From positions 558,001-622,000 of the forward strand of contig NZ_PJMB01000001.1 in the NCBI RefSeq assembly GCF_002892835.1: a stretch of DNA of 64,000 bases, written 5' to 3'. The notes beneath the pieces were generated by a model. It worked only from the letters and a program-made list of their open reading frames with translations. It searched no databases and had not been told where the DNA came from. Position numbers and translations under genes: made by a program. This stretch comes from Arthrobacter sp. AFG7.2 (lineage in GTDB: Bacteria > Actinomycetota > Actinomycetes > Actinomycetales > Micrococcaceae). Of the stretch, positions 33,834-42,198 are shown piece after piece (position 1 is the first letter of the stretch; each line of letters opens with the position of its first letter).

Positions 33834-35039
33834 ATGAGCAATGACCCTGAAGCGGGGGCTGACCTCGCGGCCGGCCGTTCCGACGTCCTGGCGCTGGACA
33901 GCCTGCTGGGCCCTGGGGAACTGGACACGCGGCAGCGGGTCCGCGACTTCACCAACCAGCGGATCAAGCCCGGCATCGCGCGCTGGTATGAGGACGCCGT
34001 CTTCCCCTTGGAGCTCGCCCAGGAGCTGGGCGAGCTGGGAGTGCTCGGCATGCACCTGGAGGGTTACGGCTGCCCGGGACGGACCGCCGTCGAATACGGC
34101 CTGGCGGCGATGGAACTGGAAGCCGGGGACTCCGGGATCCGCACGTTTGTCTCGGTGCAGGGTTCGCTGGCCATGACAGCCATCCACACGTGGGGCTCGG
34201 AGGACCAGAAGCAGGAGTGGCTCCCCCGGATGGCCGCCGGTGAAATCATTGGCTGCTTTGCGCTGACCGAGCCCACCGCGGGGTCTGATCCCTCAGCCAT
34301 GACCACCTTTGCCCGCCGGGACGGGTCTGGAGATGACGCGGGCTGGGTGATCAACGGCGCCAAGCGCTGGATCGGCCTGGCATCGGTTGCCGGGGTAATG
34401 GTGGTGTGGGCCATGACCGACGATGGCGTGCACGGCTTCCTGATCCCGGCCGGGACACCCGGGGTTACCGCCGTCCCGATCACCCACAAACTGTCGATGC
34501 GCGCGTCCATCCAGTGTGATGTCACGTTCAACGACGTACGGCTGGGACCCGAGGCGCTGTTGCCCGCTGCGCGCGGCCTCCGGGGCCCCTTCACCTGCTT
34601 GAACGAGGCCCGGTATGGCATCGCCTGGGGAGCAATGGGGGCCGCCCGCGATTCGTATGAGGCGGCCCTGAAGTATTCGCAGGACAGGATGCAGTTCGGC
34701 CGGCCGCTGGCCGGCTACCAGCTGACCCAGGAGAAGCTGGTCACCATGCTCCTGGAGATCCAAAAAGGCACCATGCTGGCTCTTCACCTTGGGCGTCTGA
34801 AGGACGCGGGCACCCTGCGGCCCGAGCAGATTTCCTTGGGCAAGCTGAACAATGTCCGGGAGGCCATTGGCGTGGCCCGGGAAGCGCGCTCCATCCTCGG
34901 CGGAAACGGCATCACCCTGGATTACTCCCCCTTGCGCCATGCGGCCAATCTCGAGTCGGTCCGGACCTATGAGGGCACGGACGAGGTCCATACCCTTGTC
35001 CTGGGCCAGCACATCACGGGCATCAACGCGTTCCGCTGA
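33834..35039 (+). CDS. Acyl-CoA dehydrogenase, glutaryl-CoA dehydrogenase-like
   Basis: A 401-residue FAD enzyme. Motifs: CFALTEPTAGSDPSAM near residue 143, KRWIGLASVAGVMVVWA, NEARYGIAWGAMGAA near 258 with the glutaryl-type Arg, and the catalytic Glu in VRTYEGTDEVH near 382. These fit the GCDH group, which acts on short dicarboxyl-CoA esters from lysine or tryptophan degradation, or related acyl-CoAs. It begins ten bases after the permease stop, so it belongs to the same transcript as the YgiBC cassette. That placement hints at catabolism of a lysine- or diamine-derived compound. Confidence 0.92.
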   Translation: MSNDPEAGADLAAGRSDVLALDSLLGPGELDTRQRVRDFTNQRIKPGIARWYEDAVFPLELAQELGELGVLGMHLEGYGCPGRTAVEYGLAAMELEAGDSGIRTFVSVQGSLAMTAIHTWGSEDQKQEWLPRMAAGEIIGCFALTEPTAGSDPSAMTTFARRDGSGDDAGWVINGAKRWIGLASVAGVMVVWAMTDDGVHGFLIPAGTPGVTAVPITHKLSMRASIQCDVTFNDVRLGPEALLPAARGLRGPFTCLNEARYGIAWGAMGAARDSYEAALKYSQDRMQFGRPLAGYQLTQEKLVTMLLEIQKGTMLALHLGRLKDAGTLRPEQISLGKLNNVREAIGVAREARSILGGNGITLDYSPLRHAANLESVRTYEGTDEVHTLVLGQHITGINAFR

Positions 35040-35049
35040 CCGTGTCCGG

Positions 35050-35817
35050 TCAGGCGGAAAAGCCGCCGTCGGACTTGATCAGCTGGCCCGAGATCCAGCG
35101 GCCCGCGGGCGAGAGCAGGAACGCCACCGTCCCGGCCACGTCGGCCGGTGTTCCCAGCCGCCCGCCGGGCTGTTGGGCCGTCAGTGACTCCCGGACCTCG
35201 TCGTCCATCCACCCGGTGTCAACCGGACCGGGATTCAGCACGTTCGCCGAGATGCCCTGCGGCCCCAGCTCCCGTGCAGCCGCAATGACGATCCGGTCCA
35301 GCGCGCCCTTCGAGGCGCCGTAGGGCAGGTTGAACGCCGTGTGGTCACTGGTCAGCGCAACGATCGCGCCGCCGTCGTCCGTTGCCTGCCGCGCGAACTC
35401 AGCGATCAGCTGCCAACTGGCCCGTGTGTTCACGGCGAAGTGCCGCTCGAACGATTCCACGCTGGTATCCAGGATTCCTGAGTCCACGGACTCTGCATGG
35501 CTCAGGACCATGCCCTGCAGCGGGCCGGCGAGCTCTACGGCCTCAGCCACGAGCCGCGCGGGCACGGCCGGGTCCTGCAGGTCTGCGGCCAGGGAATGGA
35601 CCTGCGCGCCAATGGCTTCAAGCTCGGCCGTCAAGCGCACGACGTCGTCCGGTTCAGTCCCCCACGGCATCCGGGCGTCGTAGTCGGGCCAGTAGGCCAG
35701 GACCAGGTCCCAGCCCTCGGCGGCAAGTTGCCGGGCAATGCCTGCGCCGATGGAGGCAAGCCTGCCGGCACCCGTGACCAGCGCATTTTTGCGGACGGCT
35801 GCTTGGGGAGATTCCAT
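35050..35817 (-). CDS. SDR-family oxidoreductase
   Basis: A 255-residue short-chain dehydrogenase. The cofactor motif is slightly unusual (LVTGAGRLASIGAGIARQLA instead of TGxxxGIG), as in some FabI-like or aminoglycoside-linked SDRs. The catalytic Tyr-x3-Lys is YGASK near residue 170, preceded by Ser in ALTSDHTA. NPGPVDTGWM and GQLIKSDGGF complete the fold. The substrate is unknown. Its stop lies ten bases from the convergent acyl-CoA dehydrogenase stop. Confidence 0.9.
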   Translation of the reverse strand: MESPQAAVRKNALVTGAGRLASIGAGIARQLAAEGWDLVLAYWPDYDARMPWGTEPDDVVRLTAELEAIGAQVHSLAADLQDPAVPARLVAEAVELAGPLQGMVLSHAESVDSGILDTSVESFERHFAVNTRASWQLIAEFARQATDDGGAIVALTSDHTAFNLPYGASKGALDRIVIAAARELGPQGISANVLNPGPVDTGWMDDEVRESLTAQQPGGRLGTPADVAGTVAFLLSPAGRWISGQLIKSDGGFSA

Positions 35818-35823
35818 AGGATC

Positions 35824-35829
35824 AGCCTA
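35824..35829 (-). promoter_or_regulatory. Leaderless-type -10 (TAGGCT) for the SDR gene
   Basis: Six bases separate TAGGCT from the ATG at 35817 on the minus strand. Confidence 0.5.
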
Positions 35830-35861
35830 GTAGCGGGAACAGGGGCACTCCGCAGCCGAGC

Positions 35862-37025
35862 TCAGGGCAGCGTGCTGAACGCCTGGTCCAGGTCCGCTAC
35901 CAGGTCCTCCACGTCCTCGATCCCGCAGGACAGGCGCAGGAGGTTCACCGGCACCGCCAGTTCGGTGCCCTTGACCGACGCGTGCGTCATTTCCGAGGGG
36001 TAGTTCATCAGCGATTCAATGCCGCCCAGCGACTCTGCCAGGGTGAACACGGAGGTTGCTTCGGCCACCTTCCGGGCAGCGGACTCCCCGCCCTTGAACT
36101 GCACCGAGACCATGCCGCCGAAGCTGCGCATCTGCTTTTTCGCCAGCTCGTGGCCCGGGTGGGACGGCAGGCCCGGATACAGGACGGCCTCCACCTCGGG
36201 GCGCTCCAGCAGCCATTCGGCCACGGCCTGGCCGTTGAAGCTGTGCCGGTCCATCCGCACACCCAGCGTCTTCAGGCCGCGGGTCGTCAGGAAGGCGTCC
36301 ATGGGGCCGGAGACGGCGCCCACGGCGAACTGCACGAAGCCGATCTTTTCCGCGAGCTCAGCGTCCTTGACCACGACGGCGCCGCCCACAACGTCCGAGT
36401 GCCCGCCAATGTATTTGGTGGTCGAGTGGACCACGACGTCGGCACCGAGGGCGAGCGGGGTCTGCAGGGAGGGGGACGCGAAGGTGTTGTCCACGACGAG
36501 GAGGGCGCCGGCGTCGTGCGCTATTTCTGCGAGCGCTGCAATGTCGGTGATCTTCATCAGCGGGTTGGACGGCGTTTCCACCCAGACGAAGCGGGTCTTG
36601 TTGGCGGCAACGGCTGTACGGACGCTGTCCAGGTCCGCCATATCCACCGGGCTGTTGCCGATCCCCCATGGACCGAGCACCCGGCTGATCAGCCGGTAGG
36701 TTCCGCCGTAGGCGTCGTTGCCCAGCACGATGTGGTCCCCGGGCCGGGTCAGGGCGCGGATGAGTGAATCTTCGGCCGCCAGTCCGGAGCTGAAGCTGTA
36801 GGCGTGGGTGCCGAGTTCCAGCGCGGCGAGCTGTTCCTGCAGGGCGTCCCTGGTGGGGTTGCCGCCGCGGCCGTATTCATAACCGTCCCGCAGCCCGCCG
36901 ATGCCGTCCTGGGCATAGGTGGAGCTGAAATGGAGCGGCGGCACCACGGCTCCGGTGCGCGGCTCGAAAGCCTGGCCGGCGTGCACGGCGCGGGTATTGA
37001 AACCCTGGTTTTCGGAGAAGGACAT
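35862..37025 (-). CDS. metB: Cystathionine gamma-synthase (or gamma-lyase)
   Basis: A 387-residue PLP enzyme of the Cys/Met metabolism family. The family pattern is clear: NTRAVHAGQAFEPRTGAVVPPLHFSSTYAQ at the start (YGRGGNPT follows near 50) and the PLP lysine in VVHSTTKYIGGHSDVVGG near residue 200. It forms cystathionine from an acyl-homoserine and cysteine, or cleaves cystathionine; sequence reading cannot separate the two. It lies 27 bases after cbs on the same strand. The pair would interconvert homocysteine and cysteine by transsulfuration, and the coupling with cbs makes the gamma-lyase direction quite possible. Confidence 0.88.
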   Translation of the reverse strand: MSFSENQGFNTRAVHAGQAFEPRTGAVVPPLHFSSTYAQDGIGGLRDGYEYGRGGNPTRDALQEQLAALELGTHAYSFSSGLAAEDSLIRALTRPGDHIVLGNDAYGGTYRLISRVLGPWGIGNSPVDMADLDSVRTAVAANKTRFVWVETPSNPLMKITDIAALAEIAHDAGALLVVDNTFASPSLQTPLALGADVVVHSTTKYIGGHSDVVGGAVVVKDAELAEKIGFVQFAVGAVSGPMDAFLTTRGLKTLGVRMDRHSFNGQAVAEWLLERPEVEAVLYPGLPSHPGHELAKKQMRSFGGMVSVQFKGGESAARKVAEATSVFTLAESLGGIESLMNYPSEMTHASVKGTELAVPVNLLRLSCGIEDVEDLVADLDQAFSTLP

Positions 37026-37052
37026 GGGTGCTCCTTTGTCGGGTGAAGCAGG

Positions 37053-38438
37053 TCAGTTGCTGAGGTAGGCCAGGAGGTCGTGCCGGGTGAGGATGCCCAC
37101 GGGTGCGCCCACGAACGTCACCATCACGGTGTCCACGTCCGAGAGCAGTTCCCTGGCAGCCGAGATGGTTTCCAGGGAGCCGATGACGGGCAGCTTGGGG
37201 CCCATGTGTTCGGAGATCTTGTCCGTGAGTTTCGCTTCGCCGCGGAACAGTTTGCCGGTGAGGGTCCGTTCATCCACAGCGCCCAGCACCTCGCCCATGA
37301 CCACCGGAGGTTCCTGGGACAGCACCGGGATGTGGCTGACGCCGAACTCGTTCATGATGTTGATGACATCGCGGACGGATTCGTTGGGGTGGATGTGGAC
37401 CAGGTCCGGCAGTTCGCCGTTCTTGGATTTGATGACCTCACCCACGGACGTCTCCTCGCCGCCTGACAGGAAGCCGTACGAGCGCATCCACTGGTCGTTG
37501 AAGATTTTGGCCAGGTAGCCGCGGCCGGAGTCGGGAAGGATCACGACGACGACGGCACTGTCCGGCAGGTCCCGCGCCGCCTGGAGCGCGGCTACTACGG
37601 CCATGCCCGAGGAGCCGCCCACCAGCAGTCCTTCCTCCCTGGCAAGCCTGCGGGTCATGGTGAAGGAATCGGCGTCGCTGACGGCGATCACCTGGTCCGG
37701 GACGGCCTTGTCGTAGTTCCCCGGCCACATGTCCTCCCCCACGCCCTCCACGAAGTATGGGCGTCCGGTCCCGCCGGAGTAGACCGAACCTTCGGGGTCC
37801 GCGCCGATAATCCGGACCAGCCCGCCGTCGGACTCCGGCCGGTCAGCCGATACCTCCTTGAGGTAGCGGCCCGTGCCGGTGATGGTGCCGCCGGTGCCGG
37901 CGCCGATCACGCAGTGCGTGACCTTCCCGTCCGTATCGCGCCAGATCTCCGGCCCGGTGGTCTGGTAGTGGCTGCCGGGTGCGGCAGGATTGGAAAACTG
38001 GTCCGGCTTGTACGCCCCGGGGGTCTCCCTGACGAGCCGGTCCGAGACGCCGTAGTAGCTTTGCGGGCTGTCCGGCGGGACGGCCGTAGGAGTCACTACA
38101 ACCTCGGCCCCGTAGGCCTGCAGGACGGCGCGCTTGTCCTCGCCCACCTTGTCCGGCACCACAAAGATGCACTTGTAGCCTTTTTGCTGTGCCACCAGTG
38201 CCAGGCCAACCCCTGTATTTCCTGAAGTGGGCTCCACAATGGTGCCGCCGGGCTGCAGTTTACCGGCCCGTTCAGCGTCCTCGATCATCTGCACCGCAAT
38301 GCGGTCCTTGATGGATCCGCCCGGGTTCAGGTACTCCAGCTTAACCAGGACGGTGGCTTTGATGCCCTCAGTCACGTGGTTGAGTTTGATGAGCGGGGTA
38401 TTGCCGATGAGGTCCAGGATGGACTGGGCGTACTTCAT
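37053..38438 (-). CDS. cbs: Cystathionine beta-synthase
   Basis: A 461-residue PLP enzyme that joins serine (or O-acetylserine) and homocysteine to cystathionine. The PLP lysine is in NPGGSIKDRIAVQ near residue 42. TSGNTGVGLALVA binds phosphate, and GTGGTITGTGRYLKEV follows. After residue 330 there are two CBS domains (VHIHPNESVRDVINIMNEFGVSHIPV and a last one with SDVDTVMVTF), which in other CBS enzymes bind S-adenosylmethionine or similar. It heads the cbs-metB operon. TAGCTT precedes the ATG by seven bases. Confidence 0.95.
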   Translation of the reverse strand: MKYAQSILDLIGNTPLIKLNHVTEGIKATVLVKLEYLNPGGSIKDRIAVQMIEDAERAGKLQPGGTIVEPTSGNTGVGLALVAQQKGYKCIFVVPDKVGEDKRAVLQAYGAEVVVTPTAVPPDSPQSYYGVSDRLVRETPGAYKPDQFSNPAAPGSHYQTTGPEIWRDTDGKVTHCVIGAGTGGTITGTGRYLKEVSADRPESDGGLVRIIGADPEGSVYSGGTGRPYFVEGVGEDMWPGNYDKAVPDQVIAVSDADSFTMTRRLAREEGLLVGGSSGMAVVAALQAARDLPDSAVVVVILPDSGRGYLAKIFNDQWMRSYGFLSGGEETSVGEVIKSKNGELPDLVHIHPNESVRDVINIMNEFGVSHIPVLSQEPPVVMGEVLGAVDERTLTGKLFRGEAKLTDKISEHMGPKLPVIGSLETISAARELLSDVDTVMVTFVGAPVGILTRHDLLAYLSN

Positions 38439-38445
38439 GGATATA

Positions 38446-38451
38446 AAGCTA
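38446..38451 (-). promoter_or_regulatory. Leaderless-type -10 (TAGCTT) for cbs-metB
   Basis: On the minus strand the hexamer ends seven bases before the cbs ATG at 38438. Confidence 0.45.
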
Positions 38452-38469
38452 CCGCTTCGGCGCGGGAAC

Positions 38470-38877
38470 CTATTCGCGGTCCTGTGCCGGCTGCTCTGCG
38501 GGGAGGTTCTCCCACAGGCCCATGACGTTGTTCTCGGGGTCCTTGAAGTAGGCAAAGTAGCCCATTCCCGGAATCTCGTTCTTAGGCATCACTACAGAGC
38601 CGCCCAGTTCTTCAACGGTTTTCAGGGTGGCATCGATGTCCGGTACGTCCACTGTGATGACGGGGTGGCTGATCTGGTCTTCCCTGGCCATCATGCCGCC
38701 GTTAATGGCACCGGCAGTTGTCGGCTGGCCCGTGGCCTCGTCCATGGGCGTGGTGATCACCATGTTGTAGTCCATTCCCGGTACGGGTTCCACCCGCCAG
38801 CCGAGGGCTTCCTGATAAAACTTCCTGGCCCGTTCCTGATCGTCAGCGGGGATTTCGAAATGCACTACTCCACCCAT
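38470..38877 (-). CDS. VOC-superfamily protein (glyoxalase/dioxygenase fold)
   Basis: A 135-residue protein with the paired beta-alpha-beta-beta-beta units of the vicinal oxygen chelate fold: GGVVHFEIPADDQERARKFYQEALGWRVE at the start, DVPDIDATLKTVEELGGSVVMP in the middle, and FAYFKDPENNVMGLWEN at the end. Histidine and glutamate positions suit a metal site. Family members include glyoxalases, resistance proteins and extradiol dioxygenases; the substrate is unknown. AGGAGG lies before the ATG. Confidence 0.88.
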   Translation of the reverse strand: MGGVVHFEIPADDQERARKFYQEALGWRVEPVPGMDYNMVITTPMDEATGQPTTAGAINGGMMAREDQISHPVITVDVPDIDATLKTVEELGGSVVMPKNEIPGMGYFAYFKDPENNVMGLWENLPAEQPAQDRE

Positions 38878-38950
38878 TGTTGCCTCCTGGTTTTTCGAGC
38901 TCCAGCGCGGTGGTTCCGCACCACAGTTGGGAGTCTAGTCCTCTGTCCGG

Positions 38951-38998
38951 TGCCCGGTAAGAGCCGGTTATACGCCCGGAACCGGCTCTTACCGGGCA
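38951..38998. repeat. Perfect 19-base inverted repeat between divergent genes
   Basis: Arms 38951-38969 and 38980-38998 match perfectly around a ten-base loop and lie between two divergent gene starts (38877 minus, 39030 plus). A terminator is not expected there, so it may be a REP-like mobile palindrome or an operator. Confidence 0.75.
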
Positions 38999-39029
38999 CG
39001 GTGTCAGCGGCCCGTGGGACGATTGGTGA

Positions 39030-40013
39030 ATGACCATCGCAGAAGTTCCCGCCCGGCTGGCCGCCGCCGCGGACGCGTCTCTCCGGTGGTATCCAGGCGG
39101 CCCCTATGACCTTGCCCGGACGCTGGGCCCTCTGCTGCGCGGCACGAGCGACCCGTCGTTCAGTGTCCAGGGAAGCGTCGTCTGGAATGCCTTCACAACA
39201 ACGGCGGGACCGGCCACGGTGAGGTTCAGCCAGGCCGGCAGCGCAGAGGTGGAGCACCGGGTGGACGTCCAGGCCTGGGGTCCTGGCGCGGCGGCAGCAG
39301 TGGCGGCAGTGCCGCGGCTTCTGGGTGCAGACGACGACTGGTCGGCCTTTGACGAGCCGGCCTTCCAGGCCACTCTCCCCCGGATGGTCCGGGAGGCACG
39401 GAGGCGGAGCCAGGCCATCCGGCTCCCTTCAAGCGGACGCATGGTGGACCAACTGGTGCCGATCATCCTGGAGCAGAAAGTCACAGTCATCGAGGCCCGG
39501 CGGGCATACCGGTACCTCCTGCACCGTTACGGATCCCCGGCGCCGCTGGCAGGATCCCTGGCTCCCGTCGGCCTGATGCTGGCACCCACTGCCGGGCAAT
39601 GGCTGCAGGTTCCCAGCTGGGAGTGGCACAAGGCGGGTGTTGGGCCACAGCGCTCGGCCACCGTGATGCGCGCGCTGCGCTCCGCCGTCGCGCTTGAACG
39701 GCTGGCCGCGCTGCCCGCCCTGGAGGCGGCAGCAAAGATGCAGGCCATCCCGGGAATCGGTGTCTGGACAGCGGCCGAGGTGGTGCAGCGCACGCACGGC
39801 TGCCCTGACTCGATTTCCGTGGGCGACTACCACCTGGCGGCTTATGTGGGGGCCGCGCTGACGGGACGCCGGACGGACGATGCCGGCATGCTCCGGCTGC
39901 TGGAACCCTGGAGGGGACACCGGCAGCGCGTGGTCCGCATGATCCAAAGCAGCGGCTTCCGCAAGCCGACCTTTGGTCCGCGGATGACTATCCAGGACCA
40001 CCGCCGGCACTGA
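39030..40013 (+). CDS. DNA-3-methyladenine glycosylase II-like (HhH-GPD)
   Basis: A 327-residue base-excision repair protein. An AlkA-like N-terminal domain (about 1-130) precedes the helix-hairpin-helix: MQAIPGIGVWTAAEVVQRTHG near residue 235, followed by the catalytic Asp in SVGDYHLAAYVG. The second domain begins LPSSGRMVDQLVPIILEQKV. No Cys4 iron-sulfur motif is seen at the C-terminus, as expected for AlkA-type enzymes. It should remove alkylated purines from DNA. Single gene. Confidence 0.9.
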   Translation: MTIAEVPARLAAAADASLRWYPGGPYDLARTLGPLLRGTSDPSFSVQGSVVWNAFTTTAGPATVRFSQAGSAEVEHRVDVQAWGPGAAAAVAAVPRLLGADDDWSAFDEPAFQATLPRMVREARRRSQAIRLPSSGRMVDQLVPIILEQKVTVIEARRAYRYLLHRYGSPAPLAGSLAPVGLMLAPTAGQWLQVPSWEWHKAGVGPQRSATVMRALRSAVALERLAALPALEAAAKMQAIPGIGVWTAAEVVQRTHGCPDSISVGDYHLAAYVGAALTGRRTDDAGMLRLLEPWRGHRQRVVRMIQSSGFRKPTFGPRMTIQDHRRH

Positions 40014-40042
40014 CGGGCCCTCCTACCGTGGCGTGGCAGGAG

Positions 40043-41719
40043 TCAGAGCCCTAACCGGGCCACCGCTTCCTGGCGCATTTCCACCTTGCGGACCTTCCCC
40101 GACACCGTCATGGGGAACCTCTCCCGGACCTCGACGTAGCGCGGGATCTTGTAGTGGGCCAGCCGCCCCCGGCAATAATCGGCAAGTGAGGCGGCGTCCA
40201 GTGGCGCGGCATCGGGCTTCAGGATGATGCAGGCCATCAGTTCCTCCCCGTACTGGGCGTCCGGCACTCCAATGACCTGCACGTCCTGGATGGACGGGTG
40301 CGTGTAGAGGAACTCCTCGATCTCCCGCGGATAGATATTTTCGCCGCCGCGTATCACCATGTCCTTGATCCGGCCTTCGATGATCACGTAGCCGTCGTCA
40401 TCCATCCGGGCAAGGTCGCCGGTGTGCATCCAGCCGTCGGCGTCAATCGCTTCAGCCGTCTTGTCCGGCTGGTTCCAGTACCCCTCCATCACGGCGTAGC
40501 CCCGGGTGCACAACTCCCCGATCTGCCCGCGCTCCAGCACGTCCCCTGATCCGGGATCAACAATTTTGCTCTCCAGGTGCGGCATGGTCCGCCCCACGGT
40601 CTGCGTACGGTGCTGCAGGCTGTCCCCGTGCCGGGTCATCGTGGACACCGGGGACGTCTCGGTCATCCCGTAGCAGATGGCCACGTCCTTCATGTTCATC
40701 TCGGAAATGACCCGGTTCATCACCTCGATGGGGCAGAGTGAGCCGGCCATGACGCCGGTGCGGAGCGTGGACAGGTCGTAGGAGGCGAAATCCGGCAGTG
40801 CCAGCTCGGAGATAAACATGGTGGGCACGCCATACAAAGAGGTGCCGCCAAAGTCCTGGACTGCTTCAAGGGCAGCTGCGGGCGAGAATCCCCTGCCCGG
40901 GATGATGGTGGCAGCACCGTGGCTGAGGGCGTTCAGGTTGCCGATCACCATGCCGAAGCAGTGGTAGAACGGCACCGGGATGACCACCCTGTCGTGCTCG
41001 GTGTACCCGAGCAGCTCGCCGATCGAAAACCCGTTGTTCAAGATGTTGTTATGCGTCAGCGTCGCCCCTTTGGGGAAGCCCGTGGTCCCGGAGGTGTACT
41101 GCAGGTTGATGGGATCCTGCGGGCTGAGTTCGGCCATGCGGGCTTTCAGCCCGGAATGTCCGACGTCGTCCGCCCGCCGAAGCAGCTCGGCGTATGTCAG
41201 CTCCGCGTCACCGAGGGGGAAACCGGCGTCGAACCCTTCCCCGCCCGGAGCGGGAAGGAACACCAGTTCGCGCAGGTCCGGGCAGTGGGCAAGCGCCTCG
41301 CGGGCCATCCCCACATAGTCGCTGTTCCGGTCCGAGGGGGCGGTGACCAGCATCCGCATGCCGTTCTGCTTCACCACGAACTCGAGTTCGTGCCTGCGGT
41401 ACGCGGGATTGACGTTGACCAGGACGGCGCCTGCCTTGGCTGTGGCGTATTGGAGCAGCGTCCATTCGGCGCAGTTCGGACTCCAGATGCCCACCCGGTC
41501 GCCCTTGGCCACACCAAGGGCGAGGAGTGCACGCGCAAGCCGGTCGACGTCGTCGTTCATCTTCGTGTAGCTCCAGCGGCGGGCGTCGGCACCCGGAACC
41601 GGTGCTGCCTCGATCAGCGCGTCATGGTAGGGAAACCGGGCCACCATCCGCTCGAAGTTCCGGCCGATGGTTTCCTCGAGCAGCGGGACGTCAGTGTCCC
41701 CGGCTGTATATGCGCGCAT
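40043..41719 (-). CDS. Fatty acyl-CoA synthetase (AMP-binding)
   Basis: A 558-residue ligase that activates carboxylic acids as acyl-AMP and then acyl-CoA. Motifs: YTSGTTGFPKGATLTHNN near residue 190 (phosphate loop), CYGMTETSPVS near 345, GWMHTGDLARMDDDGYV near 428 and GRIKDMVIRGGENIYP. The C-terminal catalytic Lys is in TVSGKVRKVEM near 543. It resembles medium/long-chain acyl-CoA ligases used in beta-oxidation rather than acetyl-CoA synthetase. The ATG follows TAGCGT and six bases on the minus strand. Confidence 0.93.
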   Translation of the reverse strand: MRAYTAGDTDVPLLEETIGRNFERMVARFPYHDALIEAAPVPGADARRWSYTKMNDDVDRLARALLALGVAKGDRVGIWSPNCAEWTLLQYATAKAGAVLVNVNPAYRRHELEFVVKQNGMRMLVTAPSDRNSDYVGMAREALAHCPDLRELVFLPAPGGEGFDAGFPLGDAELTYAELLRRADDVGHSGLKARMAELSPQDPINLQYTSGTTGFPKGATLTHNNILNNGFSIGELLGYTEHDRVVIPVPFYHCFGMVIGNLNALSHGAATIIPGRGFSPAAALEAVQDFGGTSLYGVPTMFISELALPDFASYDLSTLRTGVMAGSLCPIEVMNRVISEMNMKDVAICYGMTETSPVSTMTRHGDSLQHRTQTVGRTMPHLESKIVDPGSGDVLERGQIGELCTRGYAVMEGYWNQPDKTAEAIDADGWMHTGDLARMDDDGYVIIEGRIKDMVIRGGENIYPREIEEFLYTHPSIQDVQVIGVPDAQYGEELMACIILKPDAAPLDAASLADYCRGRLAHYKIPRYVEVRERFPMTVSGKVRKVEMRQEAVARLGL

Positions 41720-41725
41720 GGTGGC

Positions 41726-41731
41726 ACGCTA
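41726..41731 (-). promoter_or_regulatory. Leaderless-type -10 (TAGCGT) for the acyl-CoA ligase
   Basis: Six bases before the ATG at 41719 on the minus strand. Confidence 0.5.
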
Positions 41732-41818
41732 CCAACTGGCCTCCGGCAAGGAAAGCACGAGCGGAGCCCGGTACAGGGCTGTCGCCGCAACAGAAGCGGA
41801 GTGCTGCACCGGTGCCGG

Positions 41819-41824
41819 TATTGT
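41819..41824 (+). promoter_or_regulatory. Leaderless-type -10 (TATTGT) for the 41832 gene
   Basis: Ends seven bases before the ATG at 41832; no ribosome binding site between. Confidence 0.5.
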
Positions 41825-41831
41825 GAAATCC

Positions 41832-42110
41832 ATGACTTCACCCATTGACCTGCAGGCAACGTTCATCCCTAATGACGGCGAGTTTTACCGTGTAAAGCTG
41901 GCCCTGGAAATCGCCATCGACGAGGTGGTCAACGAACCTGGCTGCATCCGTTACGAGTTGACCGAAGCCACGGAAGACAAGCTGGTCCTGACCGAGCAGT
42001 GGGCCTCAGAAGAGGACCTGGCCAAGCATTCCAAGGGCATCGCCGTGCAGGACCTGAACGAGTCCCTCAGCGCGCTGCTGGCGGAGCCGGTCAAGGTGGA
42101 ACGGATCTAA
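41832..42110 (+). CDS. Antibiotic biosynthesis monooxygenase (ABM) domain protein
   Basis: A 92-residue single ABM-type ferredoxin-like domain: IDLQATFIPNDGEFYRVKLALEIAIDEVVNEPGCIRYEL (the NEPGC block is characteristic) and LVLTEQWASEEDLAKHSKG. Such small dimeric proteins act as quinol monooxygenases, haem-handling proteins or proteins of unknown role. The reading frame is open upstream, but the ATG at 41832 matches the family start. It is divergent from the acyl-CoA ligase. Confidence 0.88.
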   Translation: MTSPIDLQATFIPNDGEFYRVKLALEIAIDEVVNEPGCIRYELTEATEDKLVLTEQWASEEDLAKHSKGIAVQDLNESLSALLAEPVKVERI

Positions 42111-42125
42111 GCGCACCCATAGCAA

Positions 42126-42186
42126 AACGCGGGGTCACTCCGCGCCCGTGAAACCGAGGTTTATGGGCGCGGAGTGACCCCGCGTT
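42126..42186. repeat. Perfect 22-base inverted repeat with nested palindrome
   Basis: Arms 42126-42147 and 42165-42186 match perfectly. Inside the 17-base loop is a second palindrome, AAACC-GA-GGTTT. It sits between convergent genes and can terminate both, but the size and nested structure exceed a normal terminator and suggest an intergenic repeat family. Confidence 0.8.
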
Positions 42187-42198
42187 GGTTGTAAAGCT

